The notes: generated by a model from the sequence alone, not told the origin. Positions 39,534 through 50,590 are shown, counted from the first letter of the stretch. The stretch: DNA of 64,000 nucleotides from Cranoglanis bouderius (GCA_023630585.1 CM042546.1:9304810-9368809); one strand, 5' to 3'. Numbers and translations: made by a program.

Positions 39534-39784
39534 CATATAGATACTCCGGTACTAATGACATCACACCACCTCCACATGTAAAACTAATCCCATCCGAGTA
39601 GAGATCATATTCAGCTTTATAAACCCTAACGCAGTCCAGATCTCGTCCTTCTCCGAACAAGTCCCATTCGTTTTTCCCAGTTAATCGCAAATGAAACAAA
39701 GTAGATGCGTAAAAGGAAGACGCAATTAGCCCTCGCAATCAGTCTGAAACGCTGGACGGCGATCCGTCTTCGGTCCGCATTTAA

Positions 39785-39975
39785 TTTCACCCCCCATTAT
39801 GTCCTCGTAACGTCATTACGGCAAAGCAAATGGTGTAACTTATCTTCAATTAGTCAGAGTTGTTGGTCATTAGGCCGGAGCGAGATGGAGAGCTAAGTGC
39901 CGCGGGGCCTCGTGTCAGCGCTAATTAGACAGCTTAGCTTTACAGTGGCTGAGCGTGTCTTCAGTCACACGATCG
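39785..39975. promoter_or_regulatory. Candidate conserved non-coding element
   Basis: A repeat-free block carrying ACTTATCTTCAATTAGTCAG, GGTCATTAGGCCGG and GTCAGCGCTAATTAGACAGC. Closely spaced TAAT-type homeodomain words in an otherwise GC-balanced stretch are typical of developmental enhancers. By inspection only. Confidence 0.35.
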
Positions 39976-40039
39976 AGCGATTACAGTGCGAGTCTGAAGC
40001 TCTGGTTTAGGGAATAATCCGAGGTTCAGGAGGACCAGA

Positions 40040-40290
40040 TGAGTGGTGTTACTCTTAGCATACCGAAGTTGATTACTTTCCTCTAACAGCACGTCCCAAG
40101 GCGTTTTATTCCTCTCACACCACAACAATCTGCCCACGAGCTGCCCATGTTCTTAGTTACAGTCAATTCTGTGGAAATCAGTTCCTGTTCTCACTTACGT
40201 TATAGCAGCTATAAACAGTCGTTCCACCGTACAAGCTGTTACCGTAGAAACGCGTTAACATAAACCAGAACATCATCTTCTAGTTTAAGG
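40040..40290 (+). repeat. Dispersed family D1, copy 5 (plus orientation, internally deleted)
   Basis: TTTCCTCTAACAGCACGTCC, TTTTATTCCTCTCACACCAC, TGTTCTCACTTACGTTATAG and GCTGTTACCGTAGAAACGCG occur in order, but the GACACTGGAGACTCC block is missing. Confidence 0.78.
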
Positions 40291-40619
40291 TGGGCGGAGT
40301 AACGTTCAGTAACGGCACATTTTGGGCCTGGCTCTGTATTTCAGTTAAAGTTCCAGCGCTCCAGTGTACACGACCTCTTAGCGGAGGCGTCATACGTGTT
40401 TTTAATTCAAACGATCCAATCAGTGACCAAGCCGCCACAGGGACGTTCTGACGGAGCTCGAAAATGATCGAACCGTTTTCTTCCAAAGATTTTAACCAAC
40501 AAACAAACAAATAAACAAACAAACAAACATGTCCAAGTAACACAAGTTGTTCAAAGTCATGAAGGCATAATGCGAGGCACCAGCGCTCTCCAACAATGGA
40601 TCCCAGAAATCCCAGAGTG

Positions 40620-41180
40620 CACGGCGACAACGGAGGGGTGTGCACGGATTAGATAAAAAGGCGAGAGACTCCGGTGTGAGACGCGAGGGCCACCCGGCTG
40701 AAAAATCCACACACACACATCGCTTTAGTCCCATCCTTGCCAAGTCATTTCCCTACAGAGCCAACCGCTGCAGCACTAAACAAACATGCAGCTTCCCACA
40801 GAGGAACAGACAGGAAGCGACACATTTGCAGAAAATTTATCGGCTCATACTCGGTAATGCGATTTTGCGTGTGGCGAGGGGACGCTTCTCTTTCGCAATC
40901 TCGACTCGCCTTTCATTAGAGCAAACGGAATACATTTGTGCCTCGAGGAAATCAGTTCGGGTTATTGACGCCCACAGTGAGAGCGCTTTCAGATGAAAGC
41001 GAAGACCTCGTTTTTCCCATTTAACTCATCCCCAGTTATAAACACACACATACATACAGCTCTTTATTTCTTGTAAAAAGAAAAGCTTGGACGATGAAAT
41101 TCTGCGTCCGGTGAAGCTCGTTTGATCACAGCAAACAGAATACGCTTCTGCTTCATGGAAAGTTCAGCGTTATTGACGTT
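40620..41180. promoter_or_regulatory. Candidate non-coding element with internal duplication
   Basis: Two related segments, 40917-40970 and 41131-41178, share GCAAACGGAATAC/GCAAACAGAATAC, a TGCYTC word and end in GTTATTGACG. The surrounding sequence is single-copy and lacks coding support. A duplicated short module suggests a regulatory or repeat-derived unit. Confidence 0.35.
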
Positions 41181-41934
41181 ATTGACGAATTCTTTTACGT
41201 TTCCAGAGATTCATTTGGTTTAATTTTTTCTTGTGTTTGTATGTTCGACGTTTGCTTTTGCGTCTTCTCTTCCGTTTCGCTCTTTTTTTGATCGTTTCGT
41301 CGCAAGTTGTGTCGGAGCTCCAGACCCGGGCTTCGGCGCCAGATTCCCCCCCCCCCGGCCTCGATCGGCAGGTTATGATGCGTGTTTTGCCTTATCGCCA
41401 TGGATAGACTGCACCGCTTGAGCACTTTTCCAAAACTGTAAAACGGCCTTGGGTTTGAGAAAGGCGCTTTATCTATAATTGAAACATATTATTATCATTC
41501 TTCTTCTTCTTATTATTATTGGTCACAGATTCAGGCAAGCGAGATGAAGGCGAAGAATCTTCCCGACCCGATTTTTTTCCCGAGCTCATCGTGACCGTTT
41601 ATTAGAGCCGTCTTGATGTACAACACAAACTCTTCGTTTACTGTAAAGAAGAATCTGGGATGATAAGACATGAAACTGACGTGCACGCATAAACCAGACC
41701 TGAGAAGCGAGCTTTGTTTACGGGCCTCATATCCCCGAGGGAAAACTGACAGAAACTCTCCACACAACACTATTTTGCAGGATTGAACTTTCAGCACCTC
41801 CAATAAGCCGGAGAGTTGGCAGCAGTGGAGCTTCAGGTCATCTCCAGATCACAGCCTCGGTCTTTTTTTTGTGTATTTTTTTTTTCCCCTCCCACTTTAT
41901 GCATAATGTATGTGAATCTTCTTCAGCAGCAATA
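41181..41934. other. Gene-free sequence
   Basis: C10 at about 41346 and (TTC)/(TTA) runs near 41500. No gene recognised. Confidence 0.4.
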
Positions 41935-42345
41935 AACGTTCGAGCCGCCCTCCCGGTACAGAACAATTCCCCTTTTGCTGTGTTTACCGAGAACAAATAG
42001 CGTTTTTATATTCACTTGCACGCCGACATTGACCCGTCAATCTGTCCCCGCGCGCTCCCCGCCCGAGCTGCATTTTTCACGAAGCTGCCAATTAAACAGC
42101 AATCTCAGCAGCGCAGCAGGGGGAAGGGAGGGAAGTGGACCCCTGCAAAGACGTGGAATCTGCCGCGCACCGGCTGGCAGCGGAGGGAAATTGTTTGTTT
42201 AAAATTAATTGACAACATGCCTGGAGGTCTCGGATGCGACACGCCATCATTCAGAAGCGAACAAGCATGCGGGGTCTAAGCGGTCATTAAATATGAACAT
42301 GGGCCATCAAAGACTGATGAGCAGCTGCCTGTCAGTCAGTCAGAG
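41935..42345. promoter_or_regulatory. Candidate conserved non-coding element
   Basis: A repeat-free block with AAGCTGCCAATTAAACAGCA, GTTTAAAATTAATTGACAAC, GCGGTCATTAAATATGAACA and a TCF/LEF-like ATCAAAG followed by the E box CAGCTG. Composition and motif clustering suggest an enhancer, but conservation was not tested. Confidence 0.38.
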
Positions 42346-43811
42346 AGGTGCGTCGTCATCTTAAACACTTTCCACTCAGTCCCTTTCTTCACCAAGTGTT
42401 GGTAAAATCAGGGAAATCCTATACCATCCTCCGCGTCTGCCTTCCTGAATTTTCCCAGGAAGTTTTCCCTCGTGCCACTTCACGCCATCCCTGTGGAAGG
42501 AGATCAGAGACGCTCGAAGTTCTAGCTGACTCGGCTCGGTGATGCTCTCCAACAGCAGGAAGTTCTGGGATCCTCCAGAGATGCATCATGTTGTAAAACA
42601 GATGACGGAGAGAGGCTGGGGACTGAATCCCAAAGCATTGGACAGACAGAAGCAACACAGATTTTGGCATAGCAGGACAACATTAACATAGCCTCAGAAA
42701 ATGAAGTCGAGAGGCTATCACACCTGACTTATGCTATAACCTACTGTCTAGTCATTTTACTTGTTTTGGAAAACGCCACCTGAGAGTTGACAACATATAG
42801 AAACCCAGTGTAGAGTCTGAAAGCTCGTTTTGAGACGTATTTTTGTTCAGCAGGTGTGTTTGCTGTGTCCTACCAAACGTTCCACCCTCACAACATCCCA
42901 AAGACCTGAAACCCATTCTTTCCCCACTGGGCCACCATTAGCGCTTGTTGAAGCTTCCCAGAGTCGCCACTGGGAAGAGCACACTTTGAATTCAAGTTTT
43001 CACACTTACCTTGTTTACCTCGGCTGTGCGCCAAACACCTGAACCCATTTTCTTGGTGTGTCAAAATGTCAAGGGTCTTGTTTCTCTTCTAAATGAACCC
43101 CCTAGTGAGGTAACTTCTACAGAAACGTTATTAGAGCTGAAAACTTCGAACCGCGAGAATAACGGCGCTATCCAACAGCTAAATTCCTCTACATAATAAA
43201 TCTACATCATGGAAATAACTTACTTTTCCTTTAAACCTAATGCATTACAAATTTTACATTTAACTGAGACTTTTCCCCTCATGAAATATTACATTACTTT
43301 GTGCTAATGTTGTGGAATGTGAATCCACAGCATTAATCCATGCTTTTCCTGATGGTTACAGATCCAGGAAGTCTGGGGAACACGCATTATATGCAGTAGG
43401 ATACATATAATTTCTCAAATGATCTGAATGAGTTTGTATTATAAACATATAAGTGGAGTAATGAGAGAGGAAAGAGAAAGAACTGGATCAGACAACGCTC
43501 TCAGGATTTGGTTTATTACATCTGGTTCTTCATCTCCATAGCTCCTCGATAACAGACTCCGACTGGCGAACTTTCATAACTCAAGCGTCTCCGGGTTCTA
43601 CACGGTTCTTCCAGTGGCGTGACTGGATCCGAACACCTTTGGCAGTGCTAAGGTAAGTTCCTCATGACATAGTGGTCTTACGTAGTCAGAACACGGGTTA
43701 CGCCAGTCTGGTAGGAACTCTTGTGTGACGGTTCCAGGAAACGATGATATATAATATTATATCAACTCTTTTGACGGTCTCAGCAAGCAAAACGCCATCC
43801 AGGTGAGTCAC
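42346..43811. other. Gene-free region downstream of cdkal1
   Basis: Single-copy sequence, no coding support. A second AATAAA in the cdkal1 direction lies at 43512-43517, so a longer 3' UTR could reach here. A weaker CTCF-like core ACCCCCTAGTGAGG lies near 43096. Confidence 0.4.
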
Positions 43812-43828
43812 ATCGCCCCCTGGTGGTA
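43812..43828 (-). promoter_or_regulatory. Candidate CTCF binding site
   Basis: Plus-strand ATCGCCCCCTGGTGGTA is the reverse complement of TACCACCAGGGGGCGAT. It keeps the whole core CCACCAGGGGGCG of the vertebrate CTCF motif. The motif points along the minus strand, the direction of cdkal1 transcription, and sits about 720 bases past its stop. The match is by eye; occupancy is not known. Confidence 0.65.
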
Positions 43829-43959
43829 GGAGGAGTGAAATGGGACACCAGTTAAGGATAACCTCCATGGTTTCCCGTCGAGTCAAAATGGCGCAGCAGC
43901 AACCCGGTGTGAAAGCTGCGGTAACGGTTCCAGGAAAAGATATTTGTATGACAGTGGTG

Positions 43960-44460
43960 TTTATTTTGAATAGTGCATCACAAAACACCAGAGTTTCACT
44001 GAAACACTTCACTGAAATGAAAATTCCAGAAGACAGAGATCAGAGTGTGGAGTTTTGTTTAATAAGGTTGATGTATACTGTGGACAGAGATGTTGAACAG
44101 AAAAAAAAAGACACTGCTGTGTATCTGTGGCCAAAAAAAAAAAAAACCCCATTCACATCAGATTTAAAAGCAAAATAAAACACAATCAGAACTCAATGGC
44201 GCTTTCAGGATGTCCTTGTAGCTTGATTTCTAGAAGGCGTGCCTTCAACAGATTAAAAAGGTCCTGCTAATTGACTACGGAGATGAAAAAGAGTACAGAA
44301 TCCGCTCTGCGTTGAAGGCGAACTTTACAATAAATAGTAAAATCCTTCGCCGTGTCCTCAGTTATTTCAGTGAACTCAAAAGCTCATGAAGTACATTGCC
44401 TCGGTTTGACCTTAACTCACAGACGCTTCGCAGATGTGCGACGCTTGGCAGATGTTGTTG

Positions 44461-44522
<62 letters not shown>

Positions 44523-44543
44523 ATGCCGGGCTCCGCTTCAATG
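43960..44543 (-). other. cdkal1: Probable cdkal1 3' UTR
   Basis: The untranslated region is inferred to run from the stop codon to the first AATAAA on the minus strand, which occupies the lowest six bases of this feature (TTTATT on the plus strand). A second AATAAA lies at 43512-43517. Cleavage would fall 10-30 bases past whichever signal is used, so the true end is uncertain. The UTR holds a (UG)29 tract directly after the stop codon and two A-rich/T-rich runs. No transcript evidence is available. Confidence 0.55.
44463..44520 (-). repeat. (CA)29 microsatellite, read as (UG)29 in the cdkal1 3' UTR
   Basis: A pure dinucleotide run begins 24 bases after the cdkal1 stop. On the mRNA strand it reads UG, the repeat bound by TDP-43 and CELF-type proteins. 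Whether it regulates cdkal1 is unknown. Confidence 0.95.
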
Positions 44544-44705
44544 TCACTGAAGTTTCTCAAAGATGAAAACCACTACAATAGCCAGCAGAGCCAGTCCTAC
44601 TGAGAGCAGCTTTAGTCCTTGACCATCCGGATTCCATGAGCAACCAATCGACGCTGGGGGCGTCAGGGGGGCATGGACGCCGTTCTGGCACGAAGCATTC
44701 AGTTT
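44544..44705 (-). CDS. cdkal1: cdkal1 terminal coding exon (ER tail anchor and stop)
   Basis: The exon has 53 codons plus a TGA stop. It begins KLNASCQNGV, passes through a polar proline-rich linker, and ends with the hydrophobic segment LKLLSVGLALLAIVVVFIF followed by EKLQ. CDKAL1 is a tail-anchored ER membrane protein; human CDKAL1 has a matching stretch (SVGLALLGLL) in the same place. The acceptor has a strong pyrimidine tract ending TTTCTTTCACAG, phase 0, matching the phase 0 donor of the previous exon. The linker is poorly conserved, so identity rests on phase, position, the VGLALL core and the near-terminal stop. The intron upstream is 10,660 bases long. Confidence 0.9.
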   Translation of the reverse strand, partial: KLNASCQNGVHAPLTPPASIGCSWNPDGQGLKLLSVGLALLAIVVVFIFEKLQ

Positions 44706-45650
44706 CTGTGAAAGAAAGAAAAAAAAATCAGAAAAGAACTATAAAGTCAAAGCTTTACCTTGAACGTTCGAGCGCCTGCGTGACATTACAAAGCCTTTAT
44801 GATCAACATCGTCGCTGGCTCTTAACGTTGTGCACCAAGAACATCAATAGAAGTCATCAAACATGATAAGGAGCAACACTTTAAGACTAGTAATTTACAT
44901 TATATCACCTAATACTGAAAGGCAACGCATGTTGGACGTACAGCAACACAACACCAATGTTTTATTCCTTACGCAGTCCATAACTCGAACGTAGTCAACC
45001 AGTTCCGCTTGAACTAGTTTACCATAGAGTTTACGTTCTATAAACATTTAGGATAAGGGGTAAAAAAAAAAAGAAAACAAAAACAAAACAAAAAAGAGTA
45101 TAATCCTTTTACAAATTAGCTGTCTCACGTCCACATGGCCGACATTTTCACAAAAAATTTCATCCCGTTTTTGACTTTAGGCCGAAAATTCAAACATGAA
45201 CGAACGTACACTGATAGATTTTATTTCATATGAATGAATTCAATACATTCTCCATTTTCTCCGTGACGGAAAAAAAAAAAACCCCAAAACGAACCAGAGT
45301 CCAGTCAAGTACATGTGAGAGAGGTGGAAGGGGGCGGGGCTTCCCGTGGCGTCCAAATCACCTGCGTAAATCATTCCAGGTTGACATGTTGACTGGGTCA
45401 CCTGCTGTTTTATTGGAGAGAAAAAGACTAGCGTATTTTTGTGTGATAACTCAGACTAGATGTTAAACAGTGGAGGGTTGCCAGGTCTGGTAATATAATA
45501 TAAAATATAATCAGAGGAAACGTCACTGGACATCATGGCAGTGTTCTATTAAAATGTTGGACTAGCTGGGCGTTCCATTCATGTAGTGCTGCTTCTCTTG
45601 ATTGGAAAACATTCTGAAGGCAAGATATCGTGTGTAAAGGTGTGTATAGT
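44706..45650. other. cdkal1 last intron, acceptor-side segment
   Basis: The acceptor pyrimidine tract lies next to the exon on the minus strand with CTGAT upstream as a possible branch point. Beyond it is single-copy AT-rich sequence with no recognised feature. Confidence 0.5.
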
Positions 45651-45654
45651 GGGG

Positions 45655-45935
45655 TGGGTAGGGGTGGTGCTGCCGTCACACAGCTCCAGGGTACGATCCT
45701 GAACTCTGGTCACTCAGAATCTCACACGTTCTCTTCATGTCTGTCTGGATTCCTGCGAGTTCTCTAGTTTTACTGCTCCTTCCAGTAACACAGCACTTGG
45801 ACTGGTGACTCTAAATTGCCCTTAGCTGTGAATGAACTGTCAGTGCACCCAGTGTTCCTGGGATAAACTCCGGATTCCACCTGACCGAGATGGATAAAGT
45901 GCTTACTAAACATGAATGAAAATGAACGACGAACA
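45655..45935 (+). mobile_element. Full-length tRNA-derived SINE, antisense in the cdkal1 intron
   Basis: The head GTCACACAGCTCCAGGGTAC GATCCTGA includes a B-box-like core; the middle has GACTCTAAATTGCCCTTAGC and the tail GTGTTCCTGGGATAAACTCC and GGATAAAGTGCTTACTAAA followed by GAATGAAAATGAA. This is the common teleost SINE whose tail also lies at 3912-3995. It is diverged by point changes throughout, so it is an old insertion. Confidence 0.83.
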
Positions 45936-46294
45936 GCTGTTTTTTTGTCTGATAACACCTGTTCAATGCTGGTATCTTCACACTTGCCCAACACAATACT
46001 CTCTTATTTAGACGAGATACGAGCCATCATCATGTCCCTGACGTAAACGACCCATGACTTTCGTGGCCGCAGATCGAGTACGCCGGCTTCCGTGGACTAG
46101 ACTTGTCGGGTAAAATGGCCAACCGTTGGGACTCTGATCTTCCATAATGCGTTAGGCCATTAAAGTCTCGTTTAAAGCGAACAGTGTAATGGAGAGGCAT
46201 CTCCCAGCAGGACGGCCATGACAGCCGACCAGATAATATGTTCATTTACAGTGGGGGGGTGAAAAGGAGGGTGGGGGGACGGGTATAGCTGCCA

Positions 46295-46600
46295 TTAGAG
46301 ATAGAGGATCAATCAGAATGACCATTTTATGAGCTCAATATTTCACCCACGCTATGGAGGCGAGTGTAATGTGCTGCAGGTGGAGATATGCATCATGAGA
46401 TTGCTGCTCTGATGTACACCGTTTATCTGCATTTGAATGGAAAGTCCTGCACTGTCTTTATGAAGTCTGGGGCCAGAGAATAACTGAGATAGTGTTCTTA
46501 AGCCATGCCAGGCCCCTGGCCATTGAATCCAATTATTAGAAAATAGTGCGGAGATGTTTTAACCAACCTTTACACACCTAAACGGGACTCGTCGATAGCC
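46295..46600. promoter_or_regulatory. Candidate conserved non-coding element in the cdkal1 intron
   Basis: The most enhancer-like block in the window. It has AGGATCAATCAGAATGACCA, CTGCAGGTGGAGATATGCAT (E box beside an octamer-like half), GTTTATCTGCATTTGAATGG and CCATTGAATCCAATTATTAG, with no repeats and no open frame. SOX4 regulatory elements are known to lie within CDKAL1 introns in other vertebrates. Conservation is inferred from appearance only. Confidence 0.45.
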
Positions 46601-48058
46601 CTGAGGAAGTGTGTCTAAGAGGAAAGTGGGGCACTCTAAAGCCGGGAAGGTCTCCGTTATCAAAATCCATCTGATAGACTCTTAAAATCTATCTTGTTCC
46701 ACTCTGCCTCATTTCATCTCTTTCTCTAATTCTTCTCCTTTCACCCGTAGATGCTCTCGGCTATAATGTCTTTATTTCAAGCCGCTTTCTGGCTCGGCTA
46801 GACCCTTTAGGCCTCCTGGAATTGATATGACTGTGGAATGGATATTCCTGCCTCCGGAGCACGAGGAGCTAAAATCTGGATCGGTTATATGAAAGGCTTA
46901 ACGCTCTTCTTCCTCATCGTCCACGTCCCAAATGCAAGAGGGGGAAAAAATCATTGAAAAGGCAGTGGAGAGTCGAGGAAGGAAGAAGGGGGGGGGGACC
47001 CAAAACAAAATGAAGGACATGAGGTACATGGAAGAAGATGAGCAGCCCTTCCTGTGTTGAAGACCTCGCCTTTGTTCTGTGTTGTAGCCTCTCAGCAAGG
47101 CCAGCCATAACGGTCCAGCATCGTCCTTTCAATCTCGCTTCGTTCATCTCAACGCTGCATGAATCGCCCCATTGTGGTGGTGATATCTGCGTCGCCGAGT
47201 GCTGGAAGCTTCTTCGACCGCGCTACTGAGACGGAAAGATTCAAAAAGTGAACGAGTGCCAGCTCTTGTGGAACTCGCATTCCAGCAGTGAAAGGTTCAG
47301 GGTTAGCGAGCTCTTCATCACAGTCAGTACCAAGATCATCAAGTTATTACACATAATGTACTACTTGTTGAGAAGGAAATAAAGCTGGGTGAGTTGATCA
47401 GTGAGCCTCTTCCAGCCCGACCAGCTGAGCGAGCTCAGCGAGAAGTCCATGTTTCTGCATGAAAAAACCCGATTTTCATGTGGTCAGGGGGCGGGAGAGC
47501 GGGAGGGCAGAAGGGCAATTCCCACTTCAGTAATAGTATAATAGACCAGCGGGGGAGCTGATAGAGAGGAATAATATATCCTCACTGCTTTTCTTCAGGC
47601 GGTGAGGCTGTAGAACTCTGCCTGCTCCGCACTGGGAAACCCGTTCGAGTTCATTCAAGTGTTTGTACGTTTTCCACTTCCCTCATACAAAAACAAAAAA
47701 CAAAAAACGACTATTCGTTTATTTATTGTAGGCAAGTGCCGTGTGAGAACTCTGTGGTTTGTTGGATACTGAAAGCCTAGGCACGCTCGGAGGAGACCGT
47801 TAAACCCTCAGATGCATCACTGTCAACCAGAGCGACTCGAGCGCGAAGTATTTCCTTGGAACACACTAAATGTAGAAAAATAAAAATATATTGACTCGTT
47901 TTGGGTGAATGAATTCCGGATGATTTAAATACTTCTTAAATTGCAGCTCCTGGAAAATCCTATTCGTTTTTTCCAGCCGGCGTGTCCTCCTTTACCGTTA
48001 CTGTAAAAGCATGTGGTGATGTGCATTGGCAGTACATCAGGCGCAAACAACCATTATT
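46601..48058. other. Intronic single-copy sequence
   Basis: G9 near 46989 and balanced sequence around it. The 46740-46900 part (GGCTATAATGTCTTTATTTC, GGAATTGATATGACTGTGGA) continues the enhancer-like character of the previous block. No exon recognised. Confidence 0.4.
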
Positions 48059-48409
48059 TCAGCTCTTCTTGCTATTAGCTAGCCAGTAATCACCGATACA
48101 CATCATTAATTTTAGCCCCAAAATGAATCGTAAATGATGAAAAAACAAGCCGTGTATGTACACGGACCCTGATGGGACGGCAGCCGGAGGGGAAAAACAT
48201 AAATCAAACTGACCTACAACCCGAAGCGTAACTACAAATTCAACACGGGTCATCTGCGAGTTTTTCCGGTGGCGCCTACAGCCGTTTGCTTTCCACAATT
48301 TGTGCTGAAAAACATAAATATAGGCGTAAATCAGACGAGATGCTGCGCCTGTTGAGTTTTGTATGGTCAGAGCAGCCAGACCATCATTCTCTCTCTCTCC
48401 AGCGTTCTG

Positions 48410-48655
48410 ATTAACGTGAGTAGGAGTGACCGTCGGCATGAGACTCCTGTCCAGACGCCTCATTGATCCGTGTCTGAATCGCACACCGACAATATGCCGC
48501 AACGCACGTACAAGCGCACAAGCCTCACAGAGCCGTGTCTCCGAGCTCCGGGTCAACAGAGACACGGACGCCGGGCTTCCACACGCCGTCAGAGTCCCAT
48601 CGTCGTCCGACTGATCCGACTTCGGCGCGCTGGCCAATCAGAACGCAGAATCACA
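48410..48655. other. CpG-dense intronic island
   Basis: The stretch contains far more CpG than the sequence around it (for example GACACGGACGCCGGGCTTCC and CCGACTTCGGCGCGCTGGCC). A 192-codon minus frame (48059-48637) spans it, but CpG-rich DNA favours open frames and the protein is unrecognised. It could be a small CpG island or an alternative promoter. Confidence 0.4.
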
Positions 48656-48764
48656 TGATCATGGAAGTGGGCGTGTCGAGCGTCTCGCTGAACTCTGATT
48701 TGGATTTTCCTGTATCTATATAGAGATATAACCATCTTCCATCTGGGGTTAGACTCTCACTTCT

Positions 48765-49110
48765 CTCTACCACTGATCACCTTTTACTGTTCCCATCCCA
48801 ACGCTGATTATTTTCCTCTAACAGCACAACATCTAGACGCGCTTTATTCCTCTTGCACCACCGCTGTTCACCAACCATTACAGCTCTTATTTACTAAAGA
48901 ACGAGTCGGACTATTTATCCATTTACAGTTACATTTAATGTTTAATAGAGGAAGCTTCATTCACCAGAGCGATTTTTCTTTTTAAAAGTCTGCTTACGTG
49001 GAGCGTCCGCTGTACAAGTCCCTGTGAATGAGCCGTTACTATAGAAACAATAACTGACCAATCGGAATGCAGAATTCGGCAGCATGGCTGTGGTATGCAT
49101 AAATAATAAA
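48765..49110 (+). repeat. Dispersed family D1, copy 6 (plus orientation)
   Basis: TTTTCCTCTAACAGCACAAC, TTTATTCCTCTTGCACCACC, CCCTGTGAATGAGCCGTTAC TATAGAAAC and CTGACCAATCGGAATGCAGA keep the family order. The right side ends in GGCTGTGGTATGCAT. Confidence 0.78.
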
Positions 49111-49491
49111 CACAGTGATAATAACTACACAGGTATGAGGAAAACTGGAAATTAAGAAACGGGAACTGATGTTTAGAGATGAAAAAAACGAGAGATCTGT
49201 GATATCATTTATCAAGAATACTTAACCGCACCGTTAGAGATATAGATTTGTTTCCCTTTCAGATAACGCAACCTCAAAGCAACAGACTGTAAGAGTTGCG
49301 CGGCCGCCTGCGTGTTTGTTGGTTGTTATATTTTTGGGAAGCGGGTGACATGGTATTAGATGTAAACGCAGGAGAGCGGTGATACTGAGCGCTGCGAGAT
49401 CCCCTGCGGCGCAGATTAGCCGTGCGTGCGGCAGCCTGGGCGAGAGGGACACCACGCTGATGATGCAAAGGAACTGAAATACGTCTGGAAA

Positions 49492-49530
49492 ACACACACA
49501 CACACACACACATACACACACACACACAAG
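49492..49530 (+). repeat. (CA)n microsatellite
   Basis: A CA run with one CATA interruption. A second pure (CA)17 run lies at 49664-49699 with (TC)n just after it. Confidence 0.93.
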
Positions 49531-49663
49531 TGTAATTAAGCGCTCCCCTGTTCCAGGTGTAAGAACAAGACAGATTAAAGGAGGACACTTTTTCAGCGCG
49601 AGAGTGTTATTGTGTTTTTGGGTGAGGGTGGCATGTGGGCGAGCCGGGTCAGCCGGGGAAAAG

Positions 49664-49700
<37 letters not shown>

Positions 49701-49934
49701 TTCAGCATCTCCTTTTTCTCACTCTCTCTCTCTCTCTGAACAGACGTGATTAGTCGGGGTTGTATTCAGTCTCTCCAGCGTCAGGAAGATCACTACAGGC
49801 CACAAACACACTAATGAGCTTCCTGCCTCGTCTACACGAAGAAAAGACGCGGAAAAAAGGAAGGCGGATTTTTCAGAGATGGGGGGATGGACTTGTTCGG
49901 TGATGCTAACAGGAAGATCCGGTTCAGGAAATAG

Positions 49935-50275
49935 TGGATCTCTCTCTCTGTGTCTCTCTCTCCCTGTCTGTCTGTATCTTTCTCCATCTGTGTCTCTCTC
50001 TATGTCTCTGTGTCTCTCTTTGTTTCTCTCTTGTTTTTCTCAGTCTCTGTGTGTCTCTCTCTCTTCATCTCGGTGTCTCTCTTTCTCTGTGTCTCTCTTT
50101 GTTTCTCTCATGTTTCTCTCCATCTCCGTGTCTCTCTTTGTTCTCTCTCATGTCCAGCTCTGTCTCTCTCTATGTCTCTCTCCATCTCTGTCTCTGTCCC
50201 CGTATGCCTGTCTCTTTCTCTCTCTCGGTCTGTCTCTGTGTGTCTCTCTCTCTCTGGTCTCTCTCTTTGTCAAAT
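49935..50275 (+). repeat. TCTCTGTG-type pyrimidine-rich array
   Basis: Words TCTCTCTCTCTGTGTCTC recur over 340 bases in slightly varied form. The three overlapping open frames rich in Ser, Leu and Cys are the repeat read in each frame. A related tract lies at 50588-50675. Confidence 0.93.
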
Positions 50276-50590
50276 TCAAATTCAAACAAGCTTTATTAGC
50301 ATGACTGTAGTACAGTACTGCCAAGGCATGAAATAAACAAGTAAATACATGCACATAAATAAATACATAAATAACTAAATAAATACAACAAATAAAAACT
50401 AAACAGATAAACCAAGAATCAAGTCAATTACAAATATATACAACAAGAAAATGATCATGTTTAGACAAGTTTAAACATTTGTACACCCAATCAAACACTT
50501 GGAAGTGTAAGAATGTGACTGAGGTTAGATTTGTCCACTGGCCGTCTCTCTGAGCTTGTGGCAGGCCGCTACATATCCAGCTGCTGTTGT
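50276..50590 (-). mobile_element. Probable interspersed repeat fragment
   Basis: TTCAAATTCAAACAAGCTTT ATTAGCATGAC is a common fish repeat end, and the text is sandwiched between two copies of the same TCTCTGTC-rich tract. Class not assigned. Confidence 0.5.

Noticed and set aside
48059..48637. 192-codon minus frame as an independent gene
   Set aside because: Unrecognised protein in a CpG-rich intronic stretch; no exon signals or family motifs seen. Kept only as a CpG-island finding.
49879..50336. Three overlapping plus frames rich in Ser, Leu, Cys and Val
   Set aside because: Low-complexity TCTCTGTG repeat read in three frames, not a membrane protein.
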